64,000 nt of DNA from Panorpa germanica (GCA_963678705.1 OY783208.1:19556207-19620206), one strand, 5' to 3'; counted from the stretch's first letter, positions 1 through 12,743 are shown. Program-made: numbers and translations. Notes: a model not told the origin generated them from the letters alone.

Positions 1-429
1 TTTAAACAATGTAACGGTAATCGAGAAACCGTTACACCCGAATGACATTTAATGGTTTTTAATAAATTGATGGATTATTTAAGTAAATTACAAAAATAAA
101 ACTTAAAATAAAAAAAAAATTATTTTTCACGGTTTTTGTGCATTTACTTTATTTAATTAAAGTAGTCGTTGACTGTTGGACACCTTGTATTGTTTAATCG
201 CTAATAGCTTTTAGTTTACAGATATACATCCATGCAAAAAAGCATGACGTTTTTCATTGACAGATACTTCAATTGTTAATATCTTCTATAATATTGTGTT
301 TTAAAGACTTAAATTTTCCGCGTTTAATGTAGGGCTTTCAAATGCGTTACAGTTGGTACTGTGCGTTACTGACGTATGCAATCACTTTACGGTAATCTTC
401 TCTTAGTACAGCGGTAAGCTACAGAAGGC

Positions 430-1060
430 GGAATAAATAAATGAAAGACGTGATGAGAAGAATAGGAAAGTACCTGGAAGAGAAAAACATGGAAAGGAAC
501 GTGAATAAGATAAAAATCTCAAAAGAGGGAGGTTAAAATCGGAAGGAGGATGAAGATAAGAGAACGAGGAGGTAGAAGAGATGCAAGAAATTAGATACTT
601 TAAATATATGTTCATGAAAGGTAATGAGGAAGAAGCTCAAACAAAGGCGCTGGAAAGAAAGGCAAGATTATCGGAATGGACAAAAAATGAAGGATGTAGC
701 TATTTGATGGATTAATTGAGAGAATGATGATGTACGGAACAAAAATATGGGGGTGGAAAAATGGAGAAAACAGGAGGTGGTTCAGAAGAAGTATTTAAAA
801 TGTGTGTTAAGCGTTAATAAATTCACACCGTGATAGTAGATAATAGAAGAAGTGAAAGGGAGCAATTTGAGGGTAGAAGAAAGAACGAGAGTGATTAGGT
901 GGGAAAACAAAGTAAAAAATACAGGCAGGGAGTTCTTGAGATTGATGTGGGAACAAATCAGGAAAGGAGAGAATATGAAAGAAGGAAAATAAATGGAGTG
1001 AGAGTATAACAGAGGAAGAGAGAAGGAGGAGAAGGTTATGCATAATCTCTTAAGAGAAAG
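430..1060 (+). mobile_element. Decayed non-LTR reverse-transcriptase C-terminal remnant
   Basis: Translated fragments in shifting frames resemble the RT C-terminal/thumb region of a LINE group common in insects. There is an MKDVMRRIGKYLEEKN-like segment at the left, a MMYGTKIWGWK-like segment near 725, and a VQKKYLKCVLSVNKF-like segment near 775, followed by a Lys/Arg/Glu-rich tail. Several stops and frameshifts interrupt it, so it is not functional. Recognition is from pattern memory only and the clade is uncertain. Confidence 0.45.
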
Positions 1061-1189
1061 GGATATAACTAATAATTTTCTGCGTAAAATCTAAGCGAAG
1101 GTATGGTACTAGTTGCAACCGGCCTAAAAATTTCATCCGAAATAGAGCGGATGGTTTGGTGATTCTTAAAGAAGGAATATATGTTTACC

Positions 1190-3160
1190 TATTATATTGT
1201 TCGTAGTTGTCAAAATGTTCAAAATATATAGATATTTATCGGAAATAAAAAGTTTTTTAAATTTTGATGTTTTGTATAGGACAAATTTCTAAGATTTTGT
1301 ACGTCCTTGATATTTTCGTTGAAAATCTCTAGAAAAACTGATTCTGTAATAACTGAAATATTGCAAAAACAATTTTTGTCAATATCTCTGTAGATTGCAA
1401 AGATAATGCATTATCCGAAATTTAATTTCAGTGGCGGCGTGAATTTCCGGGCAATGTTAGAATAGAATAAGAATGTTGACATTTGGTATGTAGGCTTCCT
1501 GCAGACAGTAAATAATAAAAAAGAAATAGAAAATCATAAATTTCCTGTGGTGGCGGGAGTTGAGATGGTAAAACTCAGAAATATTGAATAAAAAAAATTA
1601 AAATTTGAATATGTATAGATAAACTAATTATGCATATTTGTCAATAATTAGAACACTAGTCAACAATTAGAGCAGTGTCGCAAAAGAATTAGAATATTGA
1701 AAATTGAGATATTGGCCGCTATATACGCTTATTAAAGACATAATTAAAAAAGCCGAAAATTTTCAGTGGCAGCGGGTATCTTAAGTCCAATCCAAAAACA
1801 TTAATAAATCGAGACAGAGGGATATAATTTAGAATATATGTACTTTAATACAAAGAATAGATCCCCGTGCCAAAATTTTGACAAATTTAGTTCATTAGCG
1901 GTTGTATGTGGGGGGGGGGGGTCTAATACTAAAATATATAAACAAACCTGAAATTTAGTATGCAGGTATAGATTGATATATTAATAATGAAAATATAACA
2001 AAACTACATTCTCTTAAGTGTAAGATGATATTTAGCATGTAGAATTTTAAATAGAAGCAAAATAGTTTTTTATTTGTTAGATATTCAAATTACATCCAGT
2101 AGTAATCCAGAATTAGATTAATAGCGGGTGCGTTTGGAGGCAGAAGGCTACAGATTCGAATGACCTAGATGTAAGAGGGAGAAGTGGGTGTGTCAATAAT
2201 CAGACAGGGGCACTGTTAGCTAGAGGCGATGTAGAGCAGCGCTAAGGTGCTGGAATTAGGGGTGGCAATATAGTGGAATTAAATTGTAAGTGCAGGAACG
2301 GGAACGATAAGGGCAAGAATGTAACAGAAGTGGTGGTGTTGGAGTTGGGAGTAATTAAGTACAAGGCGCTTGGCATTTATAAGTACAGAAATTAATTGGA
2401 GATAGGTGTAAAATGACATGGATAAAAATAAATAATTCTAAACATATATCTTAGCGAACAATTATTAAAAAATAAAGTACTTATGAGGCACTTCGAATAA
2501 AAGGGATATAATTCATTACCTTCATCATAAGGTAATAATTAACCAAATAGTAAATATTTGTTTTTAGTTTTCCCGATGATATTGATTAAAATATGGACAT
2601 CAAACCAAAGAATGTCATCATCATCATTATCTCGAGAAGAGAAAGGTACGCGTTGAAGAAGGAAAAAGTTAGTAACATGTAAAGGTAATTGGAAAAGAAA
2701 AAAAAAAGTTTGCTTGATTCAGGCAAAGAACACGTAAATTCAAAAGGAAAGACGCCCTTAAATGAAGACCTTGAGTTTAAAGCTTATGTTTTATTGATCC
2801 TAAATAATATAACAAAGTATCCTAATTCCTTAGGGGAAAGGGGTGTAAGAAACTTACTAGGAAGCAAAAGGGTGTAAGTGCAGACTGGCTTTTATAAAAA
2901 CAGTTCCTGTGTCAAAGGTAATTATTTGAATTACTTCACATTACTTTTACAAAGTAAGACATATGTGTAGATGTCAGTAGTAATAAAGAAATTGTTATAA
3001 ATGACCTCCAGAATTTTTTATACGATCTTAACTTTACACTCGTTTTCTGAAAAATTTTACTTTTGTCACTCTGGCGCTCTGTGGCGGAGGTGCAGGGAAA
3101 TTAAATTGAAAGTGCGACAGTGAACGTTAGAGAACTATGAAGCCAAAACGTGATAATTGG
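1190..3160. other. Non-coding AT-rich tract with GC-box degenerate repeats
   Basis: No gene is seen. The stretch is AT-rich with recurring short GC islands of the type CAGTGGCGGCG or GTGGTGGCGGGA near 1430, 1550, 1765, 1895 and 2120, each followed by similar AT-rich text. This looks like a very degenerate repeat with units of one to a few hundred bases. It includes a run of G at about 1911-1921. The same family is seen at 39710-41680 (mirror) and, more diverged, at 56700-57960. Confidence 0.5.
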
Positions 3161-4079
3161 GGTTTAGGAGCGGGGTCCTGAACGTTTTTCAAGACAGGGA
3201 TTAGTTGTGGTAAATGGAAGGATTAGAACACAATAAAAAAACATACATTTCAAAAAAACATATATTTTAGCAAAAATTACTTGAAAATAATATTTCGCAT
3301 TAGGTTCAATGTAATAAATAAGTTTTAATTTTATCACAAATAATATAAACACGTCACTTTGCGACGGGGCGAAACGCTAGTATATCTACAATGTTTCATC
3401 GGTATCCTGGATATAATTTGCCTAGTTTGCATCGCTGGCGGTATTTCTAAAAAGGTTTGGGTTCTACAGGCGGAGCTTTAACTTAAAGGACCAATTTCTA
3501 GCCGCCTAATTATCCATTGCCTTTTCTTATTGTTTGATGTTGAATTTACATCCTTATTGAGCTTTTTCCATTCAATAATTCCATTATCAATTATTCGACA
3601 ATTAGGACGTTTTGCAAGTTTATTAAAAACTAATTAAGCAATATAATTAAACGAATTGGATCATTTTAAATTAGAGTATATCAGTTATATAATTATTTAC
3701 TTCCGATAAATTACATTTCCAAGGTTCAACATTTTTCCACTTATCTCCATATTTTCTAAAACAAAAAATTTGCATTGAATAGTAAAGATTCCAAAAGATA
3801 TGTATTGTATGTGTATAATTGGATATAAATAAATCACAAAACTTACCATCTAAAGCTCAAATTTTAGCTTGTTCCACCCAATTGGTTTTTTGAGTTGAAT
3901 CTTCCCACACTGAATATTTAACTTCAAATCTTTTCCAGGTACAATAATGATTCATTTTTCGTTTTACGAAAGGGGGCGTATTCGTTTTTTAGTTTTTTGT
4001 CACTTATTTTTAACAATTTTATAAATACTTTTATTAACTGGTTGAATTTCTGACAAATTTTTTTTGCACTCTGTTGCTT

Positions 4080-4660
4080 AAAGGTTTCGTGGGTTCAAAA
4101 AATCGATTTTTTTTTGGCTTATTAATTTCTACCACATCTCAAGAATATTATCCTAAATCTTCAAGTCGATCCGAATAATAGTTTCGGAGATACGGCCTTT
4201 GGAAGGTGTGCGCCCCAAGTCAGTTTTATTGTTACTCAAAAGTTTAAACGCGTTTTTCTGGGAACCGTGTTTTCAAAGTCGGTTGTTAAATGTTTTCGAA
4301 AACTACTTAACCGATCTTGATGAAATTTTACACAGGTGTTCGAGATACAATTTACTCGTGCTTGAACGAAGGATTTTTTTTTTTCAATTACAACTATTTA
4401 AAAAAAAGCAAAATGTCAAGCAAATTTGACCGAAATTTCATTTTTTTGGAAAAATGTCTGCCAAAATTCCAATTTTTACTTTTTTTTCTTTCCTTCGTTC
4501 AAGCACGAGTTTATGGTCTTAACTAAAACACTTATTTTTGTTTTATCATTTTTGATGATCCTGTCAGGAGTTATGCTGACAACGCGGACGCACCTTTTTT
4601 TCGAAGGGTCACCGGAAATGACGTCACAATGGAGGAGTTTTAATTTTTTTTTTGTTTTAA
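4080..4660 (+). repeat. Dispersed repeat with 19-bp internal hairpin (unit 1)
   Basis: This non-coding repeat is present three times in the window. It contains a perfect 19-bp inverted repeat, 4355-4373 against 4491-4509 (arm CTCGTGCTTGAACGAAGGA), separated by about 117 bp, flanked by T-rich and A-rich tracts. The small frames inside shift and show no domain. The family is unknown to me. Confidence 0.6.
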
Positions 4661-4781
4661 ATTCTTTAAATATGTATCAATAAGACAGAAAAAAAATTGA
4701 ATTAAATAAATAATTTTTTACACAGAAAAAAAAATATTGAAAATAGGCCTTTTTTTACCCGACGAAACCCATGTAACCCCT

Positions 4782-5193
4782 TAACAGAGATGGCAATATA
4801 ATTGAGGGTTAAAGAAACAAAAATTTCTATTATAATTGGTACTTTCTCCTGTAATATTGCGACTATATTTGCTAACTTTATAAATATATACTCGTAGTAC
4901 AATTTTTTAGAAAAAAAAAAACCAGAATGAAGAAATTCTGCAGCTGCTTAATAACAGAGAGAAGAGGACCAAGCCGGAAGACTTGACTTTGTGATTCTGC
5001 TACTACAAACCACACACGTGGTTTTTTAGATTTTGGAACTAGTCAGTGGACCAGAACTGAACAATTATATTTTAACTTTTTATATATAAATTACTAGATA
5101 AGGCACGCTTAGTTGTAATATTCTTTGTTAAAAAAAAATGTTTATAGAAAGTAAAACATGCCTCTGCCTTTCAATGTATTGCCATCTCTGTTA
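4782..5193 (+). mobile_element. MITE with 16-bp TIRs and TA flanks (unit 1)
   Basis: The non-coding element of about 410 bp is bounded by inverted repeats reading ACAGAGATGGCAATAT at the left end and its complement at the right, with TA on both outer sides. This is the arrangement expected of Tc1/mariner-type MITEs. One mismatch has accumulated in the right TIR of this copy. The internal sequence is AT-rich with no transposase. Confidence 0.65.
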
Positions 5194-5583
5194 TGCAACA
5201 AAGTTACGTCAGCTGTCACAAAATGACGGTCAAATAATAAATCGGAAAAAGTTAAAAAAGCAATATTTCTGTCAATTTTTAACAAATTTCTAACCCAAAT
5301 CGATGTTTACAACAAAAAAGCTTCAAAATATGCTTATTGCATGCTATTGCATAAGATGCTGAACATCACCCAGCTGACATCTGCCGTGGACGGTCGCTAC
5401 TACATAAACATGAAGCAATGCCACGTTTACAACTAGAAAATTACTTAAGAAGGTAAGAAATGGTGCACCAAGCAGCGGGTCCCCAGAAAGTCCTCCGGAA
5501 GTCCACGTCGAACCTAGATAGCCGGTGCTGAACAGGAGAGCGAATAATGTAAAAGCAAACAAATAAAACAAAAAAAAACTCAC

Positions 5584-5643
5584 CGTAGCAATAGTAGTTA
5601 AAGCACAAGACACTGCAAAGATAGCAAGGATTAACACCTTCAT
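5584..5643 (-). pseudogene. Orphan first exon (signal peptide) of the protease-homologue family, unit 1
   Basis: This is a 20-codon exon beginning MKVLILAIFAVSCALTTIAT, a typical secretory signal peptide, followed directly by the donor GTGAGT. Its promoter block (dyad, Inr-like TTCAGTA) lies at 5644-5850. No downstream exons of the family follow on this strand within the window, so it is an orphan copy carried by the inverted repeat. The open frame continuing about 80 codons beyond the donor is intron read-through. Confidence 0.65.
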
Positions 5644-5850
5644 GTTCAATTATTTCTAATTCTCACAATTTGTTTTAAAAATGTAAAAAGTTTTACTGAA
5701 ATTTAATCACTTTCACTTTAAAGACCCGCAAGAAAATACCGTACTTTACTTTATGAGAAAATACTCAATAATGTTGGCCACGCAATTAGTAGAGTGCAGG
5801 CAACTTAATCAATGTAACAAGCATGTCACGGTAATCGAGAAACCGTTACA

Positions 5851-6608
5851 CCCGAATGACATTTAATGGTTTTTAATAAGTTGATGGATTATTTAAGTAA
5901 ATTACAAAAATTAAACGAAAAGTGACTCAGACTTAATGCAATGGATATTTCAAATTAAAATTATTTATTTTTCACGGTCTTTGGGCATTTACTTCATTTA
6001 ATTAAAGTAGTCCTTTACTTTTGAACACCCTGTATTTCTTTAAAGATATTGTTAATATCAAATATAATAAAATTCAATTCTAATTTTAATTTAAAACATT
6101 TAACATGAATATTTATTTAAAAATAGGTTTACTGTGTTATCGCTACTGTGTGCACATAATTTTACTTTTATAACAAATAATCCAGAAAGTATAGCACTGG
6201 TCTAGGAATCGAACTCGAAGGTATCTCCATAGTTCCTAAGCCGGGCTCCTCTAAAGCTCTCAATGCACATTTTCTTATTTTCACAATCAATAGTAGAAAC
6301 AATTTGGTAAAGTGTCACTTTTTTTGACGTTTCTATTACTATTGCACTGCAATTATTCGCATTAACTTTATCTTCATTTGTATTCCGACAGGTGGAGTGG
6401 ACATGACAACAAAATCATACGGATCTTTAATACGATTACAAATTTAGAATGCATATAAATAAAACCATTGGCTTTCAATGCATGAGTTCTACATATTTTT
6501 TTTATTATCTATTAAAGAACATTTCCACAGTTAAACTTATGGAAATGAAGATAAGTTAATTTAGAAAATTTAAATCCTAATTTTCTTAACTCAACCCTGA
6601 GAAGCCTT
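5851..6608. other. Non-coding interval with a B-box-like motif
   Basis: This contains the start of the promoter-associated repeat (ACACCCTGTAT near 6023-6034) and AT-rich text. On the minus strand near 6205-6215 an AGTTCGATTCC motif resembles a Pol III B box. No protein-coding gene is seen. The same text recurs at 18046-18803 and, inverted, at 36253-37010. Confidence 0.4.
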
Positions 6609-6767
6609 TTAGACACTTGAACCTAAATGAGTTTTTTGATGGTATTTTAAGGATCCCGGCCTTGAAAAACATTTACTACATGTAGAGCAAGAAAATGGTT
6701 TTAAACCTAAGTGAGTCTTCTCATGTCGTCCTAAACTTGATAAAGCTGCAAGTGTTTTGTTACACAT
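6609..6767 (-). CDS. C2H2 zinc-finger mini-ORF, unit 1
   Basis: This is a 52-codon frame from ATG to TAA. It carries one complete C2H2 finger (Cys27, Cys30, His43, His47) with the TGEKP-like linker degraded to HLGLKPF, preceded by the His half (His15, His19) of another finger. It is most likely a fragment of a multi-finger gene or a processed piece moved with the repeat; no further fingers are found nearby. Nucleic-acid binding is the family role, but a single finger is unlikely to act alone. Confidence 0.5.
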   Translation of the reverse strand: MCNKTLAALSSLGRHEKTHLGLKPFSCSTCSKCFSRPGSLKYHQKTHLGSSV

Positions 6768-6769
6768 TT

Positions 6770-7620
6770 TCTAATTCATATTAATTTCAATTTGTAAAAA
6801 TATCATCACAATCATCCGCCACACATAATTCAATAAAAAAAAATATCACAATCATCCGTTACTTCCTCTGTTTAAAACACGATGTAAGATTTGGCAAAAT
6901 CGCTTCCACAGTTAGTCGCCGCACGAGTAACCGCGAATATTTAAAAGGCATTAGGTCATAAAAGTTATAAGTAATATAATATTGTTAAGGAAATTAAATA
7001 CACTACGGTGGTACTAAGATCTCCTTAAATGAAACAAATTAAAATAATCTTAGCTTCTGTTAGCGACATCTATTGAAGAACAGCTTAACCTATATGTGTT
7101 TTAATATTTGTTCAATAGATGGCTGGATGGTTGAATATATGGTACAATACTGTGATTGTACGCAACCTAAATGACCTATTTGGTTATCCACATTTAAAGA
7201 AGACGAAATGGGCTTAAATAAATATTTTGTCTTAGCAATAAAAAGTTTATGCCATGGTTCACAAGCCCATTTATTTCAACAATAATATCAGTTTCTTTTA
7301 TGTAAATATGTAGAACTGTTAAAAAGGCGTTGTAGGCCGCCATCATGGTAAATATGGGTTTGTAGGCTCATTTCTTAGGGGTTGATGTTTCAATTGTTGA
7401 TTGAACTTTATGTTAACAAATGTGTATTGGCGTGTCTATTTTATGAAATATCTAAATGTTGACGGATGTAGCAGGTAAAAATTTGAATTGTGAATTGAAA
7501 AGTGTGCCACATAGGACTTTAATATAAACTGAAAGAAATACTTCCGTACCAGGTTATCAACTATTGATATCATATATGACTAATAGGCACTTCATGGTCA
7601 AAATATGAAACCCATCCAGT
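6770..7620. other. Non-coding interval between zinc-finger fragment and Jockey remnant
   Basis: AT-rich sequence with no recognisable gene. Two copies of a CACAATCATCCGYYAC-type motif lie near 6807 and 6846. A short inverted repeat around TCTATTGAAGAACA and TGTTCAATAGA lies near 7069-7115. Copies are at 18965-19815 and 35240-36090. Confidence 0.5.
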
Positions 7621-7629
7621 GAGGACACT

Positions 7630-8480
7630 ATACTTTCTCTACACTACCGAATTGCCAAGTACAACATAAACTACTGTTGCTACGTTTGCTGACGATACTG
7701 CTATATTAGCATCACATACTGACCCAGTATCAACATCACGGAATCTACAGACTAACCTCAATATGATTTAAGAATGGCTTAAGCAACGGCGAATAAAAGC
7801 AAACGAAACTAAAGCAACTCATGTAACATATACCATGCGCGGAGAAATTTGCCCGCTAGTGAAAATATATAATTGTGTAATTCCACAATCAAATGACGCC
7901 TAATATCTTGGAATATATTTGGACAGAGTGCACACTTGGCAAAAGCACATTTTTACAAAGCAGCTTGGTCTCAAAATCAGAAAATTGTATTGGGTTATTA
8001 GTCGAAAGTCAAAACTTTCTCTGGACAACAAAATACTTCTATACAAAACCATTCTAAAGCCCATATGGATTTACGGAATTCAGCTTTGGGGTACTGCATG
8101 CAACTCCAATATATCCATTACCCAACGTTTATTAAATAAAGTACTAAGAGCTATTGTAGATGCACCATACTACGTCACTAATGAAGTCATCGAGAAAGAC
8201 AGTCCAAAAGCACCCATCAAAAATAAAATATACCAATCCAGTGCAAAATATAGTGATAGACTAATAAACCACTCCAATGCGTTGGTGAATGAACTGAACG
8301 TGTGTGAAAACAGGAAACCCCGCAGGTTAATTCAATATCAACCAGTTGACTTAGTTTTAGATCCCAGATAGGGAATAGTGTTCAATGTATACGAGTATAA
8401 TGTATATAAAAACAAGAGAGCATTTACTGGAATGTTTCTCTTACATGTAATTGCTTAATCATGTGAGAAGCTTATTGCCT
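7630..8480 (+). mobile_element. Jockey-clade RT fragment, unit 1
   Basis: The left part encodes the ATFADDT catalytic box near 7685. A 150-codon open stretch at 7919-8371 covers the RT thumb and C-terminus, with segments HIFTKQLGLK, RKLYWVISRKSKLS and ILKPIWIYGIQLWGTA and the tail LNKVLRAIVDAPYYV. Isolated stops at 7769-7771 and 7896-7898 break it. It lacks the endonuclease and 5' part, so it is a 5'-truncated, dead insertion. Confidence 0.8.
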
Positions 8481-8559
8481 TTTAGGCAGATTGCTGATAA
8501 TATAAGAGAAATATAAAAAAAACAACTATGTGATCATCTTTGTTAAATGTTACGTTATT

Positions 8560-9788
8560 ATTAGTTATTTCTTTAATATATAGATTCCAATCTGCTTTAG
8601 AGATGTTCCATCTTAATCTTTACCAGATTATTTCTGTTGTATTGTTTACGATTTGAAGTTGAATTAAAAAATAATCACTTCGTTATAAATCTGGTAGGAC
8701 TGACCATTCTAGTTTCGATGCTATTTGGGGCTGGCATAGATTTAAATCAATTGCGGATGTAGTTTGAAAAGAAAAATTAAAATGCGTATGTTGGCCGTCA
8801 TTTAAGAGAAATAAATTATTGTTGTCCAATAGTCTTTCTATTAATTTACCTCTGTTAATTTAATCCGTAACATTGCCCCACAGTCTGTTGTGTGTATTAA
8901 AATCTTCATGTAATATGAAGAGGGGAGGAGGGGGGTAATTGTGGTAATATGTTTTCTATATCTGATATAATTATATATTGATTGTTTGGTAAGTATAGAT
9001 TACAAATAGAATTTTTTGTGGAACATAAGGAACGTGGGATTGTATAGTTTTATGTTTCGAATAAAAATCCTCCTTTAAAAGTGTAGGCACATCTGTTGAG
9101 ACTACCATAGGTGGGATGATCTTATTATAGTTTCGGAGTTGGTCGAACCTATTTTGTGTCCAGACGGAAAAAAGGTGGTCAGTGTTTTCCCTTCCTACTA
9201 CTGTGTCGTGAGTCTCATGGTATCTTAGATTTTAAGAATCCATTGTTTAATTATACTTAGCTTAATTATAATTTTATTTAGCACAAATGTCTCAGGGCAG
9301 GTCTTTGTCTGTTGCTTGGTGGTTATTGCTACAATTTGTACACCATGCAGTTGTAGCTGTGCATGTAGATACTGCATGTTTGGAACTTCCACAGGCTAGA
9401 CATTTGGATATTAGAAAATGGCATTTGGTAGAAGTATGGCCATACTTTAGACACTTGTAGCATTGTAAAATTGGTTGGATGTATGGTTCGATAACTCAGC
9501 GTACTCTCCATAACATAATTAAAAATATTTAGGTAAATTTATATCTTCGAAAAACAGTTTAAGAGTTGTCGATGGTGCGTATTTAATACCATTATCAGTA
9601 AATATTAACTGTTAAGTTACTGTTATTAACTATTAAATTAAGTTAATCAGTTATTATCAATTACTTTCCTGTTAAGTCTTTGGACTTAAATAATTTTAAA
9701 ATTGTTACATATGATGTTATTTATTAATGTTTCTTCGGTGTAATCTAAATCAACTTGTTTTATAATTTCTGTTTATGTACTCCAGAAG
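8560..9788 (-). mobile_element. Old I-like non-LTR element remnant: ORF1 zinc knuckles and endonuclease (unit 1)
   Basis: On the minus strand 9330-9500 encodes two CCHC knuckles (CYKCLKYGHTSTKC, CLACGSSKHAVSTC) and part of a third (CTNCSNNHQATD). This is the three-knuckle array typical of I-group ORF1 proteins. Downstream, about 8700-8900 encodes a decayed AP-endonuclease segment with DFNTHNRLWG and LLNDGQHT signatures. Frameshifts abound. At its upstream end it is interrupted by the hAT-like transposon (TSD at 9793). Confidence 0.7.
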
Positions 9789-9800
9789 TAGGGTATGCAT

Positions 9801-10740
9801 TAGAGTGGCCCTTATTTTAAAAGTTAAAATTTTTTTTGCGGCACTCTCCCATTTGGTGCCAATGCCTAAAAAAATGATCTGTGTAAAATTTTAGGTCAAT
9901 TGGATAACGGAAAAACGTGCCCCAAGAGCCCTGAAAATTAAAAAATCCCAGATTTTTCTTTTAAAATTCATATATCTTGCGAAATATTAATTTTACGTAA
10001 AAACTTATTATGCAAAAGTTGTAAATTTATTAAAGATAAATATATTATCATTTATTACTTTTTCTTGTACGACTAACAATTTTCGAGAAATAGATGAAAA
10101 TCAGTTCATTTATTAAAAATCCACGAGAATCGAAAAATGGATTTATTAAAAATCGATTTTATTTATTTATTTTACAAAATATTTATTATACACAAAAAAG
10201 TGTTTTACAAAAGTTGTAGATCTATTAAAAATGCATATATTATCCTCTATCCCTTTTTTTATACACCTAAGAGTTTTCGCGAAAACGGTGAAAATCAATT
10301 AATTTTTCTAAATATTTTGACGCTGAGATAAAGTCGATTTTATATAGCCTGGAAACTTTCGGCGATAATCATTTACAACTTGAAGTACATACTGTTTCTG
10401 TTGTTCGTTTTTAGTAAATAATTTATTATAATCTTCTATGAGCTAACTCCTCTTTCAGCCGAATCATTTACAACTTTTAATTTGTTCGTTAATTCCAGAC
10501 CTTTTATATAATTTTCATTTTCATGCCACGCCGATAGTTCTGTCATAAGGAATTCATCATTCAAGTCTAATCTTTTGAAAAATTCTCTAGTTTCAGAAGA
10601 AATGAAATGTTCAATTCCATCATTATTAATTTTTGGAATTTCATCTATTAGTATCTGTATTTGCTTCTCACTTTTTACTGATAAATCAGTTTTGCGATTC
10701 AAAGCAGTGACCATTTTCATTTTTGAATCAAATGCCAAAT
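9801..10740 (-). mobile_element. Half of the hAT-like transposon, unit 1/left arm
   Basis: Only the right end of the element (TIR beginning TAGAGTGGCCC at 9801, next to GTATGCAT) and the C-terminal third of its ORF (10436-10738, minus strand) remain. At 10740 the sequence switches to a Jockey remnant. This is the inner breakpoint of the inverted duplication. Confidence 0.8.
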
Positions 10741-10789
10741 TTGCAGTTGCAGTAAAAATTTAAAACAGAAAGAAAACAAAAGAATTCAA

Positions 10790-12480
10790 TACCAAAATAA
10801 ACAACATTCCAGCTGTAAATTTTGCTACCAGCTACAAAACAATTTTGTAGTGAAAGAAACAGTGAGAGTATCTGCAGAAACATCTTTTACTTAAGCTGCA
10901 ATAAAGAACAATGTTCACGATTTAGTGCACACAAACCAATCGTATCCACTGATGCAATCTATGCAACCAATATTTAAGAAACTAATTCACTAGGACAAAA
11001 AAATGCAAAACATTTCTATTAAAGTGGGTAAAGCTGCATCCAGCATCAAAGAAGCTGAAGAAAATCAGAATAAAGAAAGGCGAAAATACACTAAGAATAA
11101 CTGCATGGAACCCGAACGGTCTGAAAGTCATTTGTCCGACTCCGAGCAAAAAATTGACATATGATTGATATCGGAAACTGACTATACAGATGGCAATCGT
11201 AGGCAAAAATTAAAGGGTATGACAATCACAAATCAATTTATCTGGAAAACAAAGGCAGAGGGGTATCTGCTGTTATAATTACACAATATATCACACCACG
11301 AATTTAATAAATATAAAACAATTTATATCCCCCAAAACATATATTGAAAAAACCAGATTATGTGATGTTTCTGCAAACAATGGGTAAGAGATTTATAGTT
11401 GGTGGAGGCTGTAATGCGAAAACACATTCTGGGTTTCTAGAATTAACATCAAAAGGCAAAGAACTACTAGAAGCAGTGAGATAATCCAGTGCAACACGGA
11501 ATTAAAAGGCAATCTATCTTACTGGCCCACTGATAGAAAAAAAAGAGGCCTGATGTAATAGACTTCTTTATATTGAAAAAATATTCACAAATTATATAAA
11601 TATCGAAGGACCACTCCATCCTTAAATCACTTTTTGAGTGAACTAACGGGCGAAAGAGATACAGTTTAATAACTCTGAAAGGTAACAAAAATTATCAAGA
11701 GACCGACGATGTAATCCTAAACCATTTGATAAGAAGATAGAAGCTGGGCAAGAGGTTATGCAGAAAAAACTAGTTATAGAGTTATTTGCAAAGCATCTTG
11801 AGAACTCATTTTAGCCGCATCCAACTTAATGCAACCTAAACAATTTAGCGAGTAGAAATTGTACTAGGCCCTGTCCTGTATACATTATAGACTAGTGACA
11901 CAACACTATCCAATGGCATTGTAATGGCAACATTTGCGGATGACACAAAGAAGCAATGGATAAAGTACAAAAAGCCATGAAAAACATTAATAAATGGACA
12001 AGAAAATGAAGAATTAAATTAAATTAGAGTGTACCGATTTACTTTCATTTATTTTATTCTAATATTAATTTTACGAAGAAAAGGATTTAGGCATAGAAAA
12101 ATGTATTTGCTAATGGGACACCAATTCATTTTATCCGTACACAACAAATTAATGATGTAAAAGCAACTACTAAAGCCAGTGTGAACGTATGGTATTCAAG
12201 TGTGGGGTTGCACTAAAAGCAGCAACAACAAAATTATCCAGATATTCAAGAACAAAGTACTACGTTATATTTTTAGCGCGCCGTGGTACGTCCGAAACTC
12301 AGATATTCATAGAGATTTCAAAATCAGTAGAGTTGATAAAGGAACATACTAAGAAACGCAAGAAACGACCCCGTCAACCCGCCAGCGTTAAAGCGGTACA
12401 GCTGCTTGACTCTGTCGAACTTAAGAGAAGACTGAAGAGAACGAAACCGTTTGAGTTAGGCCGTCCGCACATGGGTTCAC
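10790..12480 (+). mobile_element. Decayed Jockey element (EN and RT relics), unit 1
   Basis: Fragments in changing frames follow the Jockey ORF2 order. These are an ITAWNPNGL endonuclease start near 11098, RFIVGGGCNAKTHSGF with KGKELLEAV near 11390-11480, a YWPTD and DVIDFF segment near 11515-11570, the RT box ATFADDT near 11930, and a C-terminal WYVRNSDIHRD near 12285 followed by LKRTKPFEL near 12440. Many stops and frameshifts make it dead. The 122-codon open frame at 12189-12557 is a mixed-frame by-product. Confidence 0.7.
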
Positions 12481-12743
12481 TAATTATAAATGCGAGTCAC
12501 AAACCTGCCCGAGCGAATGAGAATACAACTGTCTCGAATGAAACTAAACTGATTTGAAATTGTTTTTGAGCGTCTGTTTTTCAAAAGGCAATTAAGTTGC
12601 ATACTTCTGATGGTGAACATCATGTGCAGAGATGTGCACAAATACTTTTCAAAACTATTTAAATACATACATACATACAAATAGCTCGTTCTTTTTCTAT
12701 TTTAAATACAAAATAAATTTCGAGTTTGGATCTAGCAGTTAGA
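12481..12743. other. Flank of I-group element with ATAC microsatellite, unit 1
   Basis: No gene is seen. There is a short ATAC microsatellite near 12664-12678. The interval ends in the 12-bp CTAGCAGTTAGA (12732-12743) that is the target-site sequence of the I-group insertion. The same text is at 24683-24945. Confidence 0.6.

Larger units (their letters stand above)
1..10740. repeat. Left arm of large inverted repeat
   Basis: The reverse complement of this arm matches 32315-42868 almost base for base; paired coordinates sum to 42861-42870 up to about 8.4 kb and about 43060 beyond it. The shift of about 200 comes from a deletion in the other arm near 34155. The arm may continue past the window start. 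Its inner end lies inside a hAT-like transposon, which is cut at 10740, whereas the right arm continues into the intact element. That makes this arm the derived copy. Real duplication and assembly artefact cannot be told apart from sequence alone. Confidence 0.9.

Noticed and set aside
3715..3950. Conserved small frames with a possible spliced YGDKWKN segment (also 15900-16135 and 38920-39200)
   Set aside because: The exon phases do not join into one frame and a stop interrupts the first part; I could not support a gene, so it is left unannotated.
5344..5649. 101-codon frame repeated three times, looking like a small membrane protein
   Set aside because: It is the 20-codon signal-peptide exon plus intron read-through after a GTGAGT donor, and upstream of ATG it uses TTG.
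12189..12557. 122-codon open frame, basic, duplicated intact at 24391-24759
   Set aside because: It mixes frames of a decayed Jockey ORF2 end: WYVRNSD is in another frame and LKRTKPFEL in this one.
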